Origin: Betaproteobacteria bacterium
GTDB lineage: Bacteria > Pseudomonadota > Gammaproteobacteria > Burkholderiales > Methylophilaceae
Direction: 5' to 3'
Length of the DNA stretch: 64,000 bases
Assembly: GCA_016868195.1 (NCBI GenBank)
Contig: VGHQ01000001.1
Span: forward strand, 124,001 to 188,000
Made by a program: the position numbers and the translations under genes. Each line of letters starts with the position of its first letter. The first letter of the stretch is position 1. Positions 51,358-61,586 of the stretch are shown piece by piece. The notes under the pieces were generated by a model. That model did not search any database. It had not been told where the DNA came from and saw only the letters and a list, made by a program, of their open reading frames with translations.

Positions 51358-52554
51358 CTATTCTAGAGATATTAATTTATAGCCATCTTTGATGGTGTTC
51401 CAAGAAAGAAAGACTTTATTATTAAATTGAATAAGCTCTGGGTAGTCTGAAACGCCATCAGTTTTTTTAATTACCTTAGATTCTAGCCAATTTTTCCCGC
51501 CATCTTCTGACACAGATAAAACAATATAGCTACCAAATTCATTGATCTCTTTCCAAGCCAAATAAACTTTTTCATTGATACTTAGCAGTGACGGGTGGCT
51601 TGGCTGAAAATTTATATTTCCAAACCTCTTAGCGGGTGAACTTACCCAAGCATCGCCATCGATTCGCCCATAAAATAAACCTGCTTTCTCTCCTCCATCA
51701 AACCAAGCCATGTGATATCCCCAGTCTCCTCCTTTTGTTATTACTGGGCCGTGATGGGGGCATGCATCAATTTTCCAACCACCGAAAGTGGCTCTATTAA
51801 CAACGACATTACCGTTAATATCAATCTTAGCTACTGCATGATCTCTAATGCCTCCATCATAAAGCTGCCGCCACATAGCAACAATGTTTCCACTCTTGTC
51901 ATTTGTAAGCGCAATTCTGCAACATTCACAACTGCTATCAATAATTTTTTTCTCAATTTTAAATGATTCGCCAAAATTTTCTGAGACAGCATAATACAGG
52001 GCCGCACCTTTGTACTCTTTTTCTTTTTTTTGCAGTTTGGCGTTTTCTAAATCGCGTTTGTCTACCCATGCTACAAAAATTCGTCCGTCTTTATTTACAT
52101 TGATTGCATCAAAACGATGTGTAATTTCTGATTTATCTTGATGAACAATCTGAGGCAATTCAAAAGTTTTGCCACGATCTTTTGATCTTGCAAACCATAT
52201 ATAGCCTGTATAAGGCTTTGAGAGCATTTGAGTCCAGGTGACATAAATATTCCCCTCAGGGCCAATAGTAATCTTAGGTTTCGCGTCACCTGATGTTCCT
52301 ATTTTCTGGAATTCAGTATTTACATTTATAGATTTCGAGAAATTAAGTCCTTGATCATTTGATGAGTCAACAATAACAAATCCCTGCTGTTCTCTCACTC
52401 GCCATAAAGTTCCTGACTTATCAAATGAGACCGAAGCGACAACCGAAGAGCCATGACTATGACCCTCATGAGAAAAACTCGTCTCACAGAATAAAATCAA
52501 TAGTAAAAATACTATTTTTTTAAAAAACTTAATAATCAAATTTAATTTGCGCAT
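51358..52554 (-). CDS. Exported Asp-box (sialidase-like) beta-propeller with Cys/His motifs
   Basis: About 398 residues from ATG 52554, chosen because it puts a hydrophobic signal segment (about 12-27) at the N-terminus. The mature end begins with HEGHSHG (29-35). At least four Asp boxes occur: SNDQGLNF, SKDRGKTF, SENFGESF and SEDGGKNW, so the fold is a BNR/sialidase-type propeller. Instead of sialidase arginines one sees CECC (C209, C211, C212) and CPHHGP (C265, H267, H268), which suggest metal binding. Enzymatic function is not established. It overlaps the end of the receptor gene by 26 bases. Confidence 0.8.
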   Translation of the reverse strand: MRKLNLIIKFFKKIVFLLLILFCETSFSHEGHSHGSSVVASVSFDKSGTLWRVREQQGFVIVDSSNDQGLNFSKSINVNTEFQKIGTSGDAKPKITIGPEGNIYVTWTQMLSKPYTGYIWFARSKDRGKTFELPQIVHQDKSEITHRFDAINVNKDGRIFVAWVDKRDLENAKLQKKEKEYKGAALYYAVSENFGESFKIEKKIIDSSCECCRIALTNDKSGNIVAMWRQLYDGGIRDHAVAKIDINGNVVVNRATFGGWKIDACPHHGPVITKGGDWGYHMAWFDGGEKAGLFYGRIDGDAWVSSPAKRFGNINFQPSHPSLLSINEKVYLAWKEINEFGSYIVLSVSEDGGKNWLESKVIKKTDGVSDYPELIQFNNKVFLSWNTIKDGYKLISLE

Positions 52555-54790
52555 AGCCTGTTCTTTGAGGAAATGGATGATGAACAAAAGCTTGATCATT
52601 AAAAATATTATCAACTCCCAATGATGCCGTCCACCTGTCTTTAAATTTATAATTTGCTTTTGCGTCTACAAATAAAAATCGACTAGCGCCCTGATATGTC
52701 TCTGGATTGACATCTGAATTATCCAATTGTATAAATTGGCGCCCGCTATATCTTGCAGCTAAACTCATTATGAAATCTTCACTAACTCTATATGTTGCTA
52801 CAGCTTTATATAGCTGCCTTGGGATACGAGGTAAATTTTTATTAATAAAAGAAGGTGCTGCATCATTCTTCAAAATTTCTGAATCGATTAAGGTCGCGTT
52901 AGCTAACACATCAAGTTTAGGAATCATTATGTTGTTCCATTCAGTTGCTAATTCAATGCCATGTATTCTGACATGGTCTACATTCTGAATATAAGTACTT
53001 GAAGTACCAACCCTCGAAATATTTGTTTGTGAGATTAATGCGTCATACCTCTCTTCTCTAAAAAGACTAGCTCTCGCAAGACCATTCACAAAACGACGCT
53101 CTGCAGTTATTTCAGCGGAATAAATCTCTTCAGGTTTTAAATTTGGGTTATTCGTAACAATGGTGTTGTTATCTGTTATCTGTTGGAATAGCTCGGTAAC
53201 GGTTGGGAATCGGTATGCTTTGCCAAAGGCGGCTCGAAAGCCCCATGCCGGCATTGGTTCGAAACTTAAAGATAACTTGGGAGAAAAGGTATTTCTAGAT
53301 CTATCCTCATACCTAGCAGGACCATTAGTATTTTGGTTTACTCCATCATAAGCCTCATAATGCTCTTGACGGGCTCCCAATGTAAGCGCCCATAACGGCA
53401 TTATTTGCCACTTATCTTGAACGTAAACTGCATGTGTTTTTGTATTACCGGAAGATAAGGAAACAAAAGCTTCTTTTTGTGTTCCCATCCAATCACTAGA
53501 TGCATTTACTATTTGTCTTAAATGGTAATAATCTAAGTGATAGCCTAGATCGATGGTGTGATCTTTTGGACGTAAAGTAACGCGACTATCAAATACTGTC
53601 CAACCCGTACCTGAAAGGTCCGTGATTTGACCTGTTTTCGTAATATAAGGATTATTATTAGAAGTTCCGGTTAAATTTGATCGATTACTCAAGTCCCTAG
53701 AGTAATTATAATCAGATAGTGTCATTTGCCAATTAAAGAAACCTTTATCATTAGATTTAAAATCAATCGATTGCATCACGTGAAACGCTTCTGCCTGAGC
53801 TGGATTCATTTTTGCTAAACTATATTTTTTATTATTAAAGTTCACGTTTCCACCATAAATCGAATTGCCATTGTTATCCTTAATATAACTTTGTACATTC
53901 TGTCTACTATCAAGATCCCATAAACCAATCGTATATGCGAGCTTAGATCCATTTAAGAATTCATACTGACCTTTAAATTTTCCATTTGTCTGAACAGAAG
54001 TATCGATTGCTGTTGCGCCAAAAATAACTCTATCCTGATTTGAAATACCTTTATCTTGATAAGCGCCTGTCACCGGAGTTTCTGCTACTGCTGCAGTTGA
54101 ACTGAGATTGGCAACCGAAAAATCAAGGGGCTGTGCCGTATTTTCAAGCCTATTCACACTCGCCCACAAACTGAAATCATTAACCTTATTTCCTAAGGAA
54201 ATAAATTCACGGTGTCCGCTCTCACTTTGATTTGTTCCATAAAGCTTAAAGTTTTGAAAAAAAGTTTGTACACCAGCATGGCTTTCAAATTTTTCAGGCA
54301 TTCGTGTTTCGATATTAATCACCCCCCCCATTGAATTTCCTGCGTAAAGTGAAGAAAAAGGCCCATACATCATACTTATCCTTTGTATTTCTTCCGGATT
54401 TACCATGCCCCATCTTGGAGGATATGAAAATGAATTCCCAAGTAAATTAGATAAAAGGACACCATCTGCATAAAGCATGCTTTGTGCGCTAGATATGCTT
54501 CCTATGGTTCTTGATGAAATAATACCGTTTCTATCGCCAATAGACCTCTCCCTCACTTGAATACTGGGCAGGTATTTTAAAGTTTGCGCAGGTGTTGCAG
54601 CGTTAACACTCTCTTCAATTTGCTTTTTATCATAGGTTTCAACGGTAGCCGCAAATTTCATGATGCGGCTATCGATTAGAGAATCTTTCACTGTAATAGT
54701 GCCGGTCACTAAATCAGATGTCTCTTGAGACAAAGCCGATGGCATCACAAATAAATATAAAATAGCAGGAATAATCTTCTTAAAAATCAT
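52529..54790 (-). CDS. TonB-dependent outer-membrane receptor
   Basis: A 753-residue outer-membrane receptor with a signal peptide (about 1-21), a possible TonB box near 'GTITVKDSL', a plug domain (about 45-160: 'TPAQTLKYLPSIQVRER', 'MYGPFSSLYAGNSMGGVINIET'), and a 22-strand barrel ending in aromatic 'YAQIKFDY'. No STN signalling domain is present. The ligand is unknown. Clustering with a DUF2946-like protein, a Cys/His propeller and a thioredoxin-like protein points to a metal such as copper, but lanthanide-complex uptake would also suit a methylotroph. Confidence 0.92.
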   Translation of the reverse strand: MIFKKIIPAILYLFVMPSALSQETSDLVTGTITVKDSLIDSRIMKFAATVETYDKKQIEESVNAATPAQTLKYLPSIQVRERSIGDRNGIISSRTIGSISSAQSMLYADGVLLSNLLGNSFSYPPRWGMVNPEEIQRISMMYGPFSSLYAGNSMGGVINIETRMPEKFESHAGVQTFFQNFKLYGTNQSESGHREFISLGNKVNDFSLWASVNRLENTAQPLDFSVANLSSTAAVAETPVTGAYQDKGISNQDRVIFGATAIDTSVQTNGKFKGQYEFLNGSKLAYTIGLWDLDSRQNVQSYIKDNNGNSIYGGNVNFNNKKYSLAKMNPAQAEAFHVMQSIDFKSNDKGFFNWQMTLSDYNYSRDLSNRSNLTGTSNNNPYITKTGQITDLSGTGWTVFDSRVTLRPKDHTIDLGYHLDYYHLRQIVNASSDWMGTQKEAFVSLSSGNTKTHAVYVQDKWQIMPLWALTLGARQEHYEAYDGVNQNTNGPARYEDRSRNTFSPKLSLSFEPMPAWGFRAAFGKAYRFPTVTELFQQITDNNTIVTNNPNLKPEEIYSAEITAERRFVNGLARASLFREERYDALISQTNISRVGTSSTYIQNVDHVRIHGIELATEWNNIMIPKLDVLANATLIDSEILKNDAAPSFINKNLPRIPRQLYKAVATYRVSEDFIMSLAARYSGRQFIQLDNSDVNPETYQGASRFLFVDAKANYKFKDRWTASLGVDNIFNDQAFVHHPFPQRTGYAQIKFDY

Positions 54791-54800
54791 TTAATCAATC

Positions 54801-54839
54801 TCTATACAATAGAAAAAAATTGTGCAAATTTCTGCACAA
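54801..54839 (-). promoter_or_regulatory. Inverted-repeat operator upstream of the TonB receptor
   Basis: TTGTGCA and TGCACAA, separated by six bases (54820-54839), make a perfect inverted repeat in the 69-base gap before the receptor. On minus, TTTGCA (54828-54823), a 16-base spacer and TATAGA (54806-54801) could be a promoter whose -35 lies inside the repeat. Initiation there would leave almost no 5' leader, so another promoter upstream is possible. A regulator binding here would control the receptor and downstream genes. Confidence 0.55.
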
Positions 54840-54859
54840 GTAATGCATTAATAGACAGA

Positions 54860-55237
54860 TTAAATAACTGGTGGAGCTTGAGGAGGGTGAGAGGATCTAA
54901 AGTAAGACTGAAGTATCGGAGATTCGTATTCTAGGAAAAATTTTGCAGCATTGGGAATTAAAGTTAATCCTAATTGGATATTATCTTCTGGCAAATAACT
55001 CTTTTCTGAAGCTATCGAACAATATGCACAATGCGTCAGATTAATACCTGCATGATTTTTATCTGGATTCTGATTTTGCGTCGAAACAAATTTAATACCT
55101 TGAGAAGTACAAACTCTCTCAACATTATGAAGGTTATTTTTTAACTCAACTGCGTGTGAAATGAATGGCATAAAGGATACTAAAAGCATTGCAAAAATCG
55201 CAATCCAGCTTCCTATTTTTTTGTATGCATTTTTCAT
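54860..55237 (-). CDS. DUF2946-like small exported protein
   Basis: A 125-residue protein with an N-terminal hydrophobic segment (about 10-29) that is a signal peptide or anchor. The mature part contains C43 and the motif H69-C70-A-Y-C73, matching the 'HC.YC' pattern of the DUF2946 family. That family is often encoded beside TonB-dependent copper receptors. The C-terminus is proline-rich. It likely binds a metal at the envelope; this is inference. It is 69 bases upstream of the receptor gene and 29 bases downstream of the sulfite-oxidase-like gene. Confidence 0.7.
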   Translation of the reverse strand: MKNAYKKIGSWIAIFAMLLVSFMPFISHAVELKNNLHNVERVCTSQGIKFVSTQNQNPDKNHAGINLTHCAYCSIASEKSYLPEDNIQLGLTLIPNAAKFFLEYESPILQSYFRSSHPPQAPPVI

Positions 55238-55266
55238 AGTCGGTAAATTGTAACAGAAATTAATTG

Positions 55267-55905
55267 CTAATTTTCTGAAAAACGCTCTTCAAGCCATGGA
55301 TCAGCATCATTATGATAGCCTCGGATTTCCCAAAAGCCCCGCCTATCTTCAGCGTGTAATTCAATGGCTTTTAGCCACTTTGCACTTTTCCACGCATAAC
55401 GTTTAGGTACGACTAATCTCACTGGGCCGCCATGTTCATTTTCTAACGGCTTATTAAAAACATGGTGCGCAACAATCACATCATCATCTAATATTACTTC
55501 TAATGGGATATTAGTTGTGTAATCGTCATAACTATGAAGCGTCACAAAATTAGCCTTATCTAATGGCTTAGCTAAGGCTAATATATCTCTTGCTAAAACA
55601 CCCTCCCACGGCACATCCAAGATGGACCAGCGTGTCACGCAGTGAAAATCTGAAATATCTTTTGTTTGAGGGAGTTTCAATAAGGACATCCAGTCCAAAT
55701 CAATTTCTTTTTCAACAAGACCAAACACTTTTAATTTCCAATTACTTTCATCTATTTCAGGTCTGATTCCTAAATCAAGTATAGGAAATTTAGTCGTGAG
55801 TGTTTGCCCTGCAGGAATGCGATCATTTTGATTGGGTTCGTTTCGTTTTAAGCCCTTTTTAGCAAGAGCGATTTTACCTTCTATCAGTTTTTTCCAGTCA
55901 GGCAT
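55267..55905 (-). CDS. Sulfite-oxidase-like molybdopterin oxidoreductase
   Basis: A 212-residue protein with the oxidoreductase molybdopterin-binding domain (SUOX fold). The Mo-ligating cysteine is C89 in 'DFHCVTRWS', with 'GGPVRLVVPKRYAWKSAKWL' near 160-180. No signal peptide or Tat motif (RR) is seen, so it resembles cytoplasmic YuiH-type proteins rather than periplasmic MsrP or SorA. The substrate is unknown. It follows lspA by two bases, where ispH is often found in proteobacteria. Confidence 0.88.
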   Translation of the reverse strand: MPDWKKLIEGKIALAKKGLKRNEPNQNDRIPAGQTLTTKFPILDLGIRPEIDESNWKLKVFGLVEKEIDLDWMSLLKLPQTKDISDFHCVTRWSILDVPWEGVLARDILALAKPLDKANFVTLHSYDDYTTNIPLEVILDDDVIVAHHVFNKPLENEHGGPVRLVVPKRYAWKSAKWLKAIELHAEDRRGFWEIRGYHNDADPWLEERFSEN

Positions 55906-55907
55906 GA

Positions 55908-56375
55908 TTAGCTCAATAAAGGTTTTTTGTTTTTGAATGCATCATAGAGAATTAAAGCAACACCTATTGAAATAAAACTATCTGCCACATTAAATGCTGG
56001 CCAGTAATAAGCTTCATAGTGAACATAAATGAAATCGATCACAAAGCCATAATAGCTTCTATCACACAAATTACCTATAGCCCCACCAAGTATGAAAGCG
56101 AGTGCTAGGCATAATAATGGCTGTTTTAATCGCTCACGCATTAATCGAATTATGATAACAATCGCGATCAATGAAACGACGATAAAGAAATATCTCTGCC
56201 AGCCAGAGGCTTCACTTAAAAAACTAAAAGCGGCTCCCGTATTTTGAAAATGCACAATATTAAAAAATGGAGTTATTACTAAAGCGCTTCCAAAATCTAG
56301 ATGATTAAATATCCATTGTTTGGATATGAGATCCAAAATAAGAATGAAGAATGCAATCACAATATACTTAAGCAT
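55908..56375 (-). CDS. lspA: Lipoprotein signal peptidase
   Basis: Inner-membrane aspartyl protease that removes signal peptides from prolipoproteins such as LptE and the YVTN lipoprotein here. The 155-residue protein has four membrane segments. The catalytic aspartates are D114 ('[10 protein letters not shown]') and D132 ('[11 protein letters not shown]'), with '[10 protein letters not shown]' and 'GNLCDR' also conserved. It overlaps the ileS stop by eight bases. Confidence 0.97.
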   Translation of the reverse strand: MLKYIVIAFFILILDLISKQWIFNHLDFGSALVITPFFNIVHFQNTGAAFSFLSEASGWQRYFFIVVSLIAIVIIIRLMRERLKQPLLCLALAFILGGAIGNLCDRSYYGFVIDFIYVHYEAYYWPAFNVADSFISIGVALILYDAFKNKKPLLS

Positions 56376-59139
56376 GAGATCTTACTTCACCTTTTTCAAA
56401 AAGATTACTAATACATCGATTGCAAATGGTTGGATATTCGTGATGTGATCCAACTTCTTCTTGATAATGCCAACATCGATCACATTTCTTATGCTTACTT
56501 GCGCGAACATCTATATGTAAATCACCCTGTCTTTCATGAAGCTTTGCATGCGATGTAATCAAGGCAAACTTTAGATCTTCGTGAAGCAATGACAAGGATT
56601 GATAAATGTCGCCTGATACGTAAATATCAATCTCAGCTTGAAGTGAAGAACCGACCAAACCTTTTTCACGTAATTCTTCAATTTTTTTATTGGCGATTGC
56701 ACGCACATGGATAATATGTTCCCATGCTAATAACTCTCTCGTATTCAACTCATGAGCTGGAATGTCATACCATGTATCCATAAATACTAATTCATCATTT
56801 TGTGGCATAAGAATCTGCCAAATTTCATCTGCGGTGAAACTTAAAACAGGGGCCATCAATCTCATTAGAGCATGCGAAATATGAAAGATTGCACTTTGCG
56901 CAGCTCGTCTTGCTTTTGAGCTTTCATTTGACGTATAAAGTCGATCTTTTAAGATATCAAGATAGAATCCACCTAAGTCTTCAGAGCAAAAGCTTACAAA
57001 TTTTTGCATCCCTAAATGAAATTCATAAGACGCATAATCTTGTTTAATATGATCTTGAAGTTGATGCGTTAAATGCAATGCATAGCGATCGATTGATAAC
57101 CACTCTTTGACTGGAAGCAAATCTTTTTTGGCATCAAAATCACCAAGGTTGGCCAATAAAAAGCGTAATGTATTTCGAATACGTCTATAACCTTCTGCAA
57201 CACGCTTTAAAATTTCGTCTGAAATAGTAAGTTCACCAGAGTAATCAGTGGAAGCTACCCAGAACCTTAAAATATCAGCACCATATTGATCCATAACTTT
57301 TAGAGGCGCTATAACATTGCCTTTTGATTTGCTCATCTTGTGTCCATTACCATCCACAACAAAGCCGTGTGTAAGAAGAGATTCGTATGGCGCTCTTCCG
57401 TCAATTGCACAACCTGTGAGTAAGCTCGATTGGAACCAGCCTCGATGTTGATCTGAACCTTCTAAATAAAGATCGGCTGGATAAGACAAATCTTTACGTT
57501 TTTTTAGTAGGGATGCATGTGTCGTTCCAGAATCAAACCAAACGTCCAATGTGTCACTTATTTTTTTATATTGATTGGCATCCTCGCCAAGTAAGGTCTT
57601 AGCGTCTAAATTAAACCAAGCCTCAATACCTGATTTCTCAACCTCTTTAGCAACGAGCTCTGTTAATTCATTTGTTCGCGGATGTAACTCGTAAGTTTCT
57701 TTATGGACAAAAAACGGCATAGGAACACCCCAGTTTCTTTGACGTGAAACACACCAGTCAGGACGGTTCTTAATCATTGCCTCCAAGCGAGCTTTACCCC
57801 ATTCAGGATAAAAGGTTGTATGGCTAACGGCTTCGTTAGATTTGTCACGCAATGTTTTTTTATTATTTTCCTGATTCATGCCGACAAACCATTGGCGTGT
57901 TGCTCTAAAAATCACTGGTGTTTTATGGCGCCAGCAATGAGGGTAACTATGTGATAATTTTTTCGAAGCAAATAAACATTGATTTGTACTTAATGTTTCA
58001 ATAATTTTTTTATTGGCTTCCCAGATACTTTCACCTGCAAATTGTTCTACAAAGGAATAAAATTTGCCTTCTTCATTCACTGGATTATCTAAAGGCAATT
58101 GATATCGCATACCCACTGCATAATCATCTAAACCATGAGCGGGAGCTGTATGCACAAGGCCGGTGCCAGCATCTAGAGTGACATGATCACCACATATGAT
58201 AGGTACATTCTTTTTATAAAATGGATGATAAAGCTTGAGGTGTTCTAGAGCCTGGCCTTTACAAGAAGCTAATTTCTTAAAAGACTCAAAACCGTAATAA
58301 GCCATATTTTTGTCAGCCAAATCTTCAGCAAGTATGAGATTGCCTTTTTCAGTACTATACAAACCATAATTCAAATCTGGATGAACACATACCGCTTGGT
58401 TTGCCGGGAGCGTCCAAGGTGTGGTTGTCCATATGACTGCAAACGTATCTTTTATTTCTTTAATATTAAATATATTTTTTAAAGATTCGCTATCTGCAAC
58501 CTTAAAGCCTACATCAATTGTTGGAGAAGTTTTATCTTCATATTCAACTTCTGCCTCAGCTAATGCTGAACCACAATCAATACACCAATGCACTGGCTTA
58601 CTTCCTTGGTAGAGGTAGCCATTTTGGTAAATGTGCCCGAGCGCTCTCATAATATCAGCCTCGGTTTCAAAATTCATGGTGAGGTATGGTTTATCCCAAT
58701 CTCCTAATACACCTAAACGTATAAAATCATTTTTTTGTTTTTCAACTTGTGACGCTGCATATTCTCGACATAACTCTCTAAATTTTTTAGGCTCAATATT
58801 TTTACCGTGGAGTTTTTCAACAACAAGTTCAATTGGAAGGCCATGACAATCCCATCCTGGAATATAAGGCGCATCGAATCCAGATAAAGTTTTCGACTTA
58901 ACAATAATATCTTTTAAGATTTTATTTACAGCATGGCCAATATGAATATCGCCGTTCGCATAAGGAGGGCCGTCATGCAGAATGAATTTCTTAGCCCCAT
59001 TTCTTTTTTGTCTTATTTTTTGATAGAGCTTAAATTCTTGCCAGCGCTTAACCGAAAGAGGCTCTCGTTTAGCAAGATCACCACGCATAGGAAATGACGT
59101 GTCTGGTAAATTTAATTGATATTTATTTTCTTCGGTCAT
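56368..59139 (-). CDS. ileS: Isoleucyl-tRNA synthetase
   Basis: Class I synthetase of 923 residues. HIGH is at 66-69 in '[15 protein letters not shown]', KMSKS occurs in '[14 protein letters not shown]', and the editing domain includes '[18 protein letters not shown]'. The C-terminal zinc-binding element '[12 protein letters not shown]' and 'CNRC' marks the bacterial IleRS type. The order ribF-ileS-lspA is widely conserved in proteobacteria. The gap to ribF is five bases. Confidence 0.98.
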   Translation of the reverse strand: MTEENKYQLNLPDTSFPMRGDLAKREPLSVKRWQEFKLYQKIRQKRNGAKKFILHDGPPYANGDIHIGHAVNKILKDIIVKSKTLSGFDAPYIPGWDCHGLPIELVVEKLHGKNIEPKKFRELCREYAASQVEKQKNDFIRLGVLGDWDKPYLTMNFETEADIMRALGHIYQNGYLYQGSKPVHWCIDCGSALAEAEVEYEDKTSPTIDVGFKVADSESLKNIFNIKEIKDTFAVIWTTTPWTLPANQAVCVHPDLNYGLYSTEKGNLILAEDLADKNMAYYGFESFKKLASCKGQALEHLKLYHPFYKKNVPIICGDHVTLDAGTGLVHTAPAHGLDDYAVGMRYQLPLDNPVNEEGKFYSFVEQFAGESIWEANKKIIETLSTNQCLFASKKLSHSYPHCWRHKTPVIFRATRQWFVGMNQENNKKTLRDKSNEAVSHTTFYPEWGKARLEAMIKNRPDWCVSRQRNWGVPMPFFVHKETYELHPRTNELTELVAKEVEKSGIEAWFNLDAKTLLGEDANQYKKISDTLDVWFDSGTTHASLLKKRKDLSYPADLYLEGSDQHRGWFQSSLLTGCAIDGRAPYESLLTHGFVVDGNGHKMSKSKGNVIAPLKVMDQYGADILRFWVASTDYSGELTISDEILKRVAEGYRRIRNTLRFLLANLGDFDAKKDLLPVKEWLSIDRYALHLTHQLQDHIKQDYASYEFHLGMQKFVSFCSEDLGGFYLDILKDRLYTSNESSKARRAAQSAIFHISHALMRLMAPVLSFTADEIWQILMPQNDELVFMDTWYDIPAHELNTRELLAWEHIIHVRAIANKKIEELREKGLVGSSLQAEIDIYVSGDIYQSLSLLHEDLKFALITSHAKLHERQGDLHIDVRASKHKKCDRCWHYQEEVGSHHEYPTICNRCISNLFEKGEVRSHA

Positions 59140-59144
59140 ATATT

Positions 59145-60044
59145 CTATTTTTCAAAATAACGTGTCGCGTGAACTACGTCTTTTATAATTTGCTCAATGA
59201 GTATATTAATATTCTCAAATTTCATTTCATCTCTAATTTTTTCTAAAAAAGTCACTTGAACATGCTGGCCATAAATATCTTCATTAAAATTAAGCAGATG
59301 AACTTCTAATAACAGTTTTGGGATGCCTGCAATTGTAGGTCTGACTCCAAGATTAGCGACACCATTTCTATTCCCTAATTTTACCGCATATACCCCAGTT
59401 AACGCCGGCCTCAAGTGCTTCATGTGAATATTGGCAGTTGGAAAACCCATTTGTCTGCCACGTTTATCACCTTCAACCACTTTTCCACTGATGGTGTAGG
59501 GCCTACCTAGAAACTGATTTACTTCTTCAATACGCCCCTCTTTAAGGCCTTCTCTAATGCGAGTACTTGATACCCTTTTACCGTTCACATCAATCTCTGG
59601 AATTTCAAATAACTCAAATGCATTCTTTCTTAGATCTTCAATTCCTGCTTTTCGCTCAGCTCCAAAACGAAAATCGTCACCCACAATCAGTAATTTAGCT
59701 TTTAATTGCTCTTTCAATATTTGACCCATAAACTGTTCACTAGAAATATTTGAAAACTTTTGATTAAAAGCACAAACAAATACTTTTTCAATGCCATAGC
59801 TTAAAAAGAACTCTAACTTCTCTCTTAACGTTGTAAGCCGAGCAGGTGCATTTTCAGGTGTAAAAAATTCCTTAGGATGCGGTTCGAAAGTCATCACTGC
59901 AGGAGTGAGTTTTCTTTTTTTGGATTCTGCAATTAATTTTTCGATAAGTGCTTGGTGGCCTATGTGAATGCCATCAAAATTACCAATGGTAAGGCCTATA
60001 GACGTATTCGAACTTGATGGAAAGTGTCTAAAAACTTGCATCAT
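59145..60044 (-). CDS. ribF: Bifunctional riboflavin kinase / FAD synthetase
   Basis: Makes FMN and FAD. The 299-residue protein has an N-terminal FAD-synthetase domain ('[17 protein letters not shown]' nucleotidyltransferase motif, and '[11 protein letters not shown]') and a C-terminal flavokinase domain ('[18 protein letters not shown]', 'GVYAVKLG', and '[11 protein letters not shown]'). Two adjacent ATG codons are possible starts. It lies between murJ and ileS. Confidence 0.96.
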   Translation of the reverse strand: MMQVFRHFPSSSNTSIGLTIGNFDGIHIGHQALIEKLIAESKKRKLTPAVMTFEPHPKEFFTPENAPARLTTLREKLEFFLSYGIEKVFVCAFNQKFSNISSEQFMGQILKEQLKAKLLIVGDDFRFGAERKAGIEDLRKNAFELFEIPEIDVNGKRVSSTRIREGLKEGRIEEVNQFLGRPYTISGKVVEGDKRGRQMGFPTANIHMKHLRPALTGVYAVKLGNRNGVANLGVRPTIAGIPKLLLEVHLLNFNEDIYGQHVQVTFLEKIRDEMKFENINILIEQIIKDVVHATRYFEK

Positions 60045-60050
60045 GAAAAA

Positions 60051-61586
60051 TTAAATAGATCTTCGAATGAATGATTGGAGTCTTAATCCCATCATCCACA
60101 ACGCGCCAAAATAAACACTAGAGCCAGCAAGAATAAGCATCACTAAAAAAAATAATCTTTTCGCAATAGAATATTCAAGCCAAAGAGATGAGTCTCCTTT
60201 TAAATAAAATAAAGTTAATCCCATCAAAGTTAATGCAACAAAAAGCTTTATTAAAAACTGAAACCATCCTTCATGTGGCTTGTAATAATCTCCTTTTCTT
60301 AAATGGTAATAAAGAAGACTTGCGTTTAAACAAGCACCTAAACCTATCGCGAAGGCTAAACCTGCGTGCTTAAATTGCCCAATAAATATCATATTCATCA
60401 ATTGTGTTGAAAATAAAGTAAAGAGTGCTATTTTGACCGGGGTCTTAATATTCTGTCTTGCATAGAATCCAGGGGCTAATACTTTAATCATAATCAAACC
60501 CATCAATCCGATGCTGTATGCAATTGTGGCTTGTTGGGTCATTAAAACATCTTGCATATTAAAAGCGCCGTAATGAAATAATGTAGTAATTAAAGGAAGT
60601 GACAATACAGCGAGCGCCACAGCCGCTGGAGCCGCAAGAATGAATGTTAATCTTAAGCCCCAATCAAGTAAGCCTGAATATTCGTTTTGATCTTTACCTG
60701 AGTATGATTTTGAAAGGCTCGGAAGAAGAATTGTACCGAGTGCGACACCTAAAACGCCTGCTGGAAATTCCATCAATCGATCCGCGTAATAAAGCCATGA
60801 AACACTTCCTGTTTCAAGAAAGGATGCGAAGATAGTATTAATAAGTAAAGATAATTGCGCGATAGACACACCAAAAATAGCAGGTCCCATAAGTTTGATG
60901 ATTCGCCATACACCTTCATCTTTAAGATCTAGCTGATATTTTGGAATAAACCCTATTTCCTTTAAAAAAGGAATTTGGAAAACCAATTGAAGCACGCCTC
61001 CAAAAAATACAGCCCAAGCCAAAACTAAGATAGGTCGATCAAAATAGTCTGCAAAAAATAATGCCGCAAAAATAAAGGATAAATTAAGCCATACAGGTGT
61101 AAAAGCAGGTACTAAAAATTTGTTAAATGTATTAAGAATACCGCCTGCCATCGACACCAAAGAAATAAAAAAGATATAAGGAAATGTGATTCTCAATAAA
61201 TCAACGGTAAGCTGAAATTTTTCTGAGTGCTCAATAAAACCCGGCGCGCTGATATAAACAAGCCAAGGTGCGGCAAAAATCCCCACACATGTAATAACAA
61301 TAAGAAAAAGGCTCAATAGTGAACACACATGATTGATCAAAAGTTGCGTGGCTTCATAACTACGTCTATTCTTGTACTCAGCAAGAATCGGGACAAAGGC
61401 TTGAGAAAAAGCACCTTCAGCGGAAATACGTCTTAATAAATTAGGAATTTTAAAGGCTACAAAAAAGGCATCTGTCTCCATGCCTGCACCAAAAATTTTA
61501 GCGATTAAGCTATCTCTCACAAAACCTAAAATTCTTGATACGAAAGTCATGCTTCCGACGGTTGCGAGTGCTTTAAGAAGATTCAT
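60051..61586 (-). CDS. murJ: Lipid II flippase MurJ
   Basis: Fourteen-helix MOP-superfamily inner-membrane protein that flips lipid II for peptidoglycan synthesis. The 511-residue sequence starts 'MNLLKALATVGSMTFVSRILG', with 'GAGMETDAFFVAFKIPNLLRR' conserved (split about 33-55) and 'AEGAFSQAFVPI'. It opens murJ-ribF-ileS-lspA and diverges from rpsT. On minus, TTGATA and TAAAAT upstream (61649-61623) could form a promoter, but the spacer is only 15 bases. Confidence 0.96.
   Translation of the reverse strand: MNLLKALATVGSMTFVSRILGFVRDSLIAKIFGAGMETDAFFVAFKIPNLLRRISAEGAFSQAFVPILAEYKNRRSYEATQLLINHVCSLLSLFLIVITCVGIFAAPWLVYISAPGFIEHSEKFQLTVDLLRITFPYIFFISLVSMAGGILNTFNKFLVPAFTPVWLNLSFIFAALFFADYFDRPILVLAWAVFFGGVLQLVFQIPFLKEIGFIPKYQLDLKDEGVWRIIKLMGPAIFGVSIAQLSLLINTIFASFLETGSVSWLYYADRLMEFPAGVLGVALGTILLPSLSKSYSGKDQNEYSGLLDWGLRLTFILAAPAAVALAVLSLPLITTLFHYGAFNMQDVLMTQQATIAYSIGLMGLIMIKVLAPGFYARQNIKTPVKIALFTLFSTQLMNMIFIGQFKHAGLAFAIGLGACLNASLLYYHLRKGDYYKPHEGWFQFLIKLFVALTLMGLTLFYLKGDSSLWLEYSIAKRLFFLVMLILAGSSVYFGALWMMGLRLQSFIRRSI

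Noticed and set aside
51358-52554. Calling the propeller gene a sialidase
   Set aside because: Asp boxes define only the fold; the catalytic arginines, Tyr and Glu of sialidases are not apparent.
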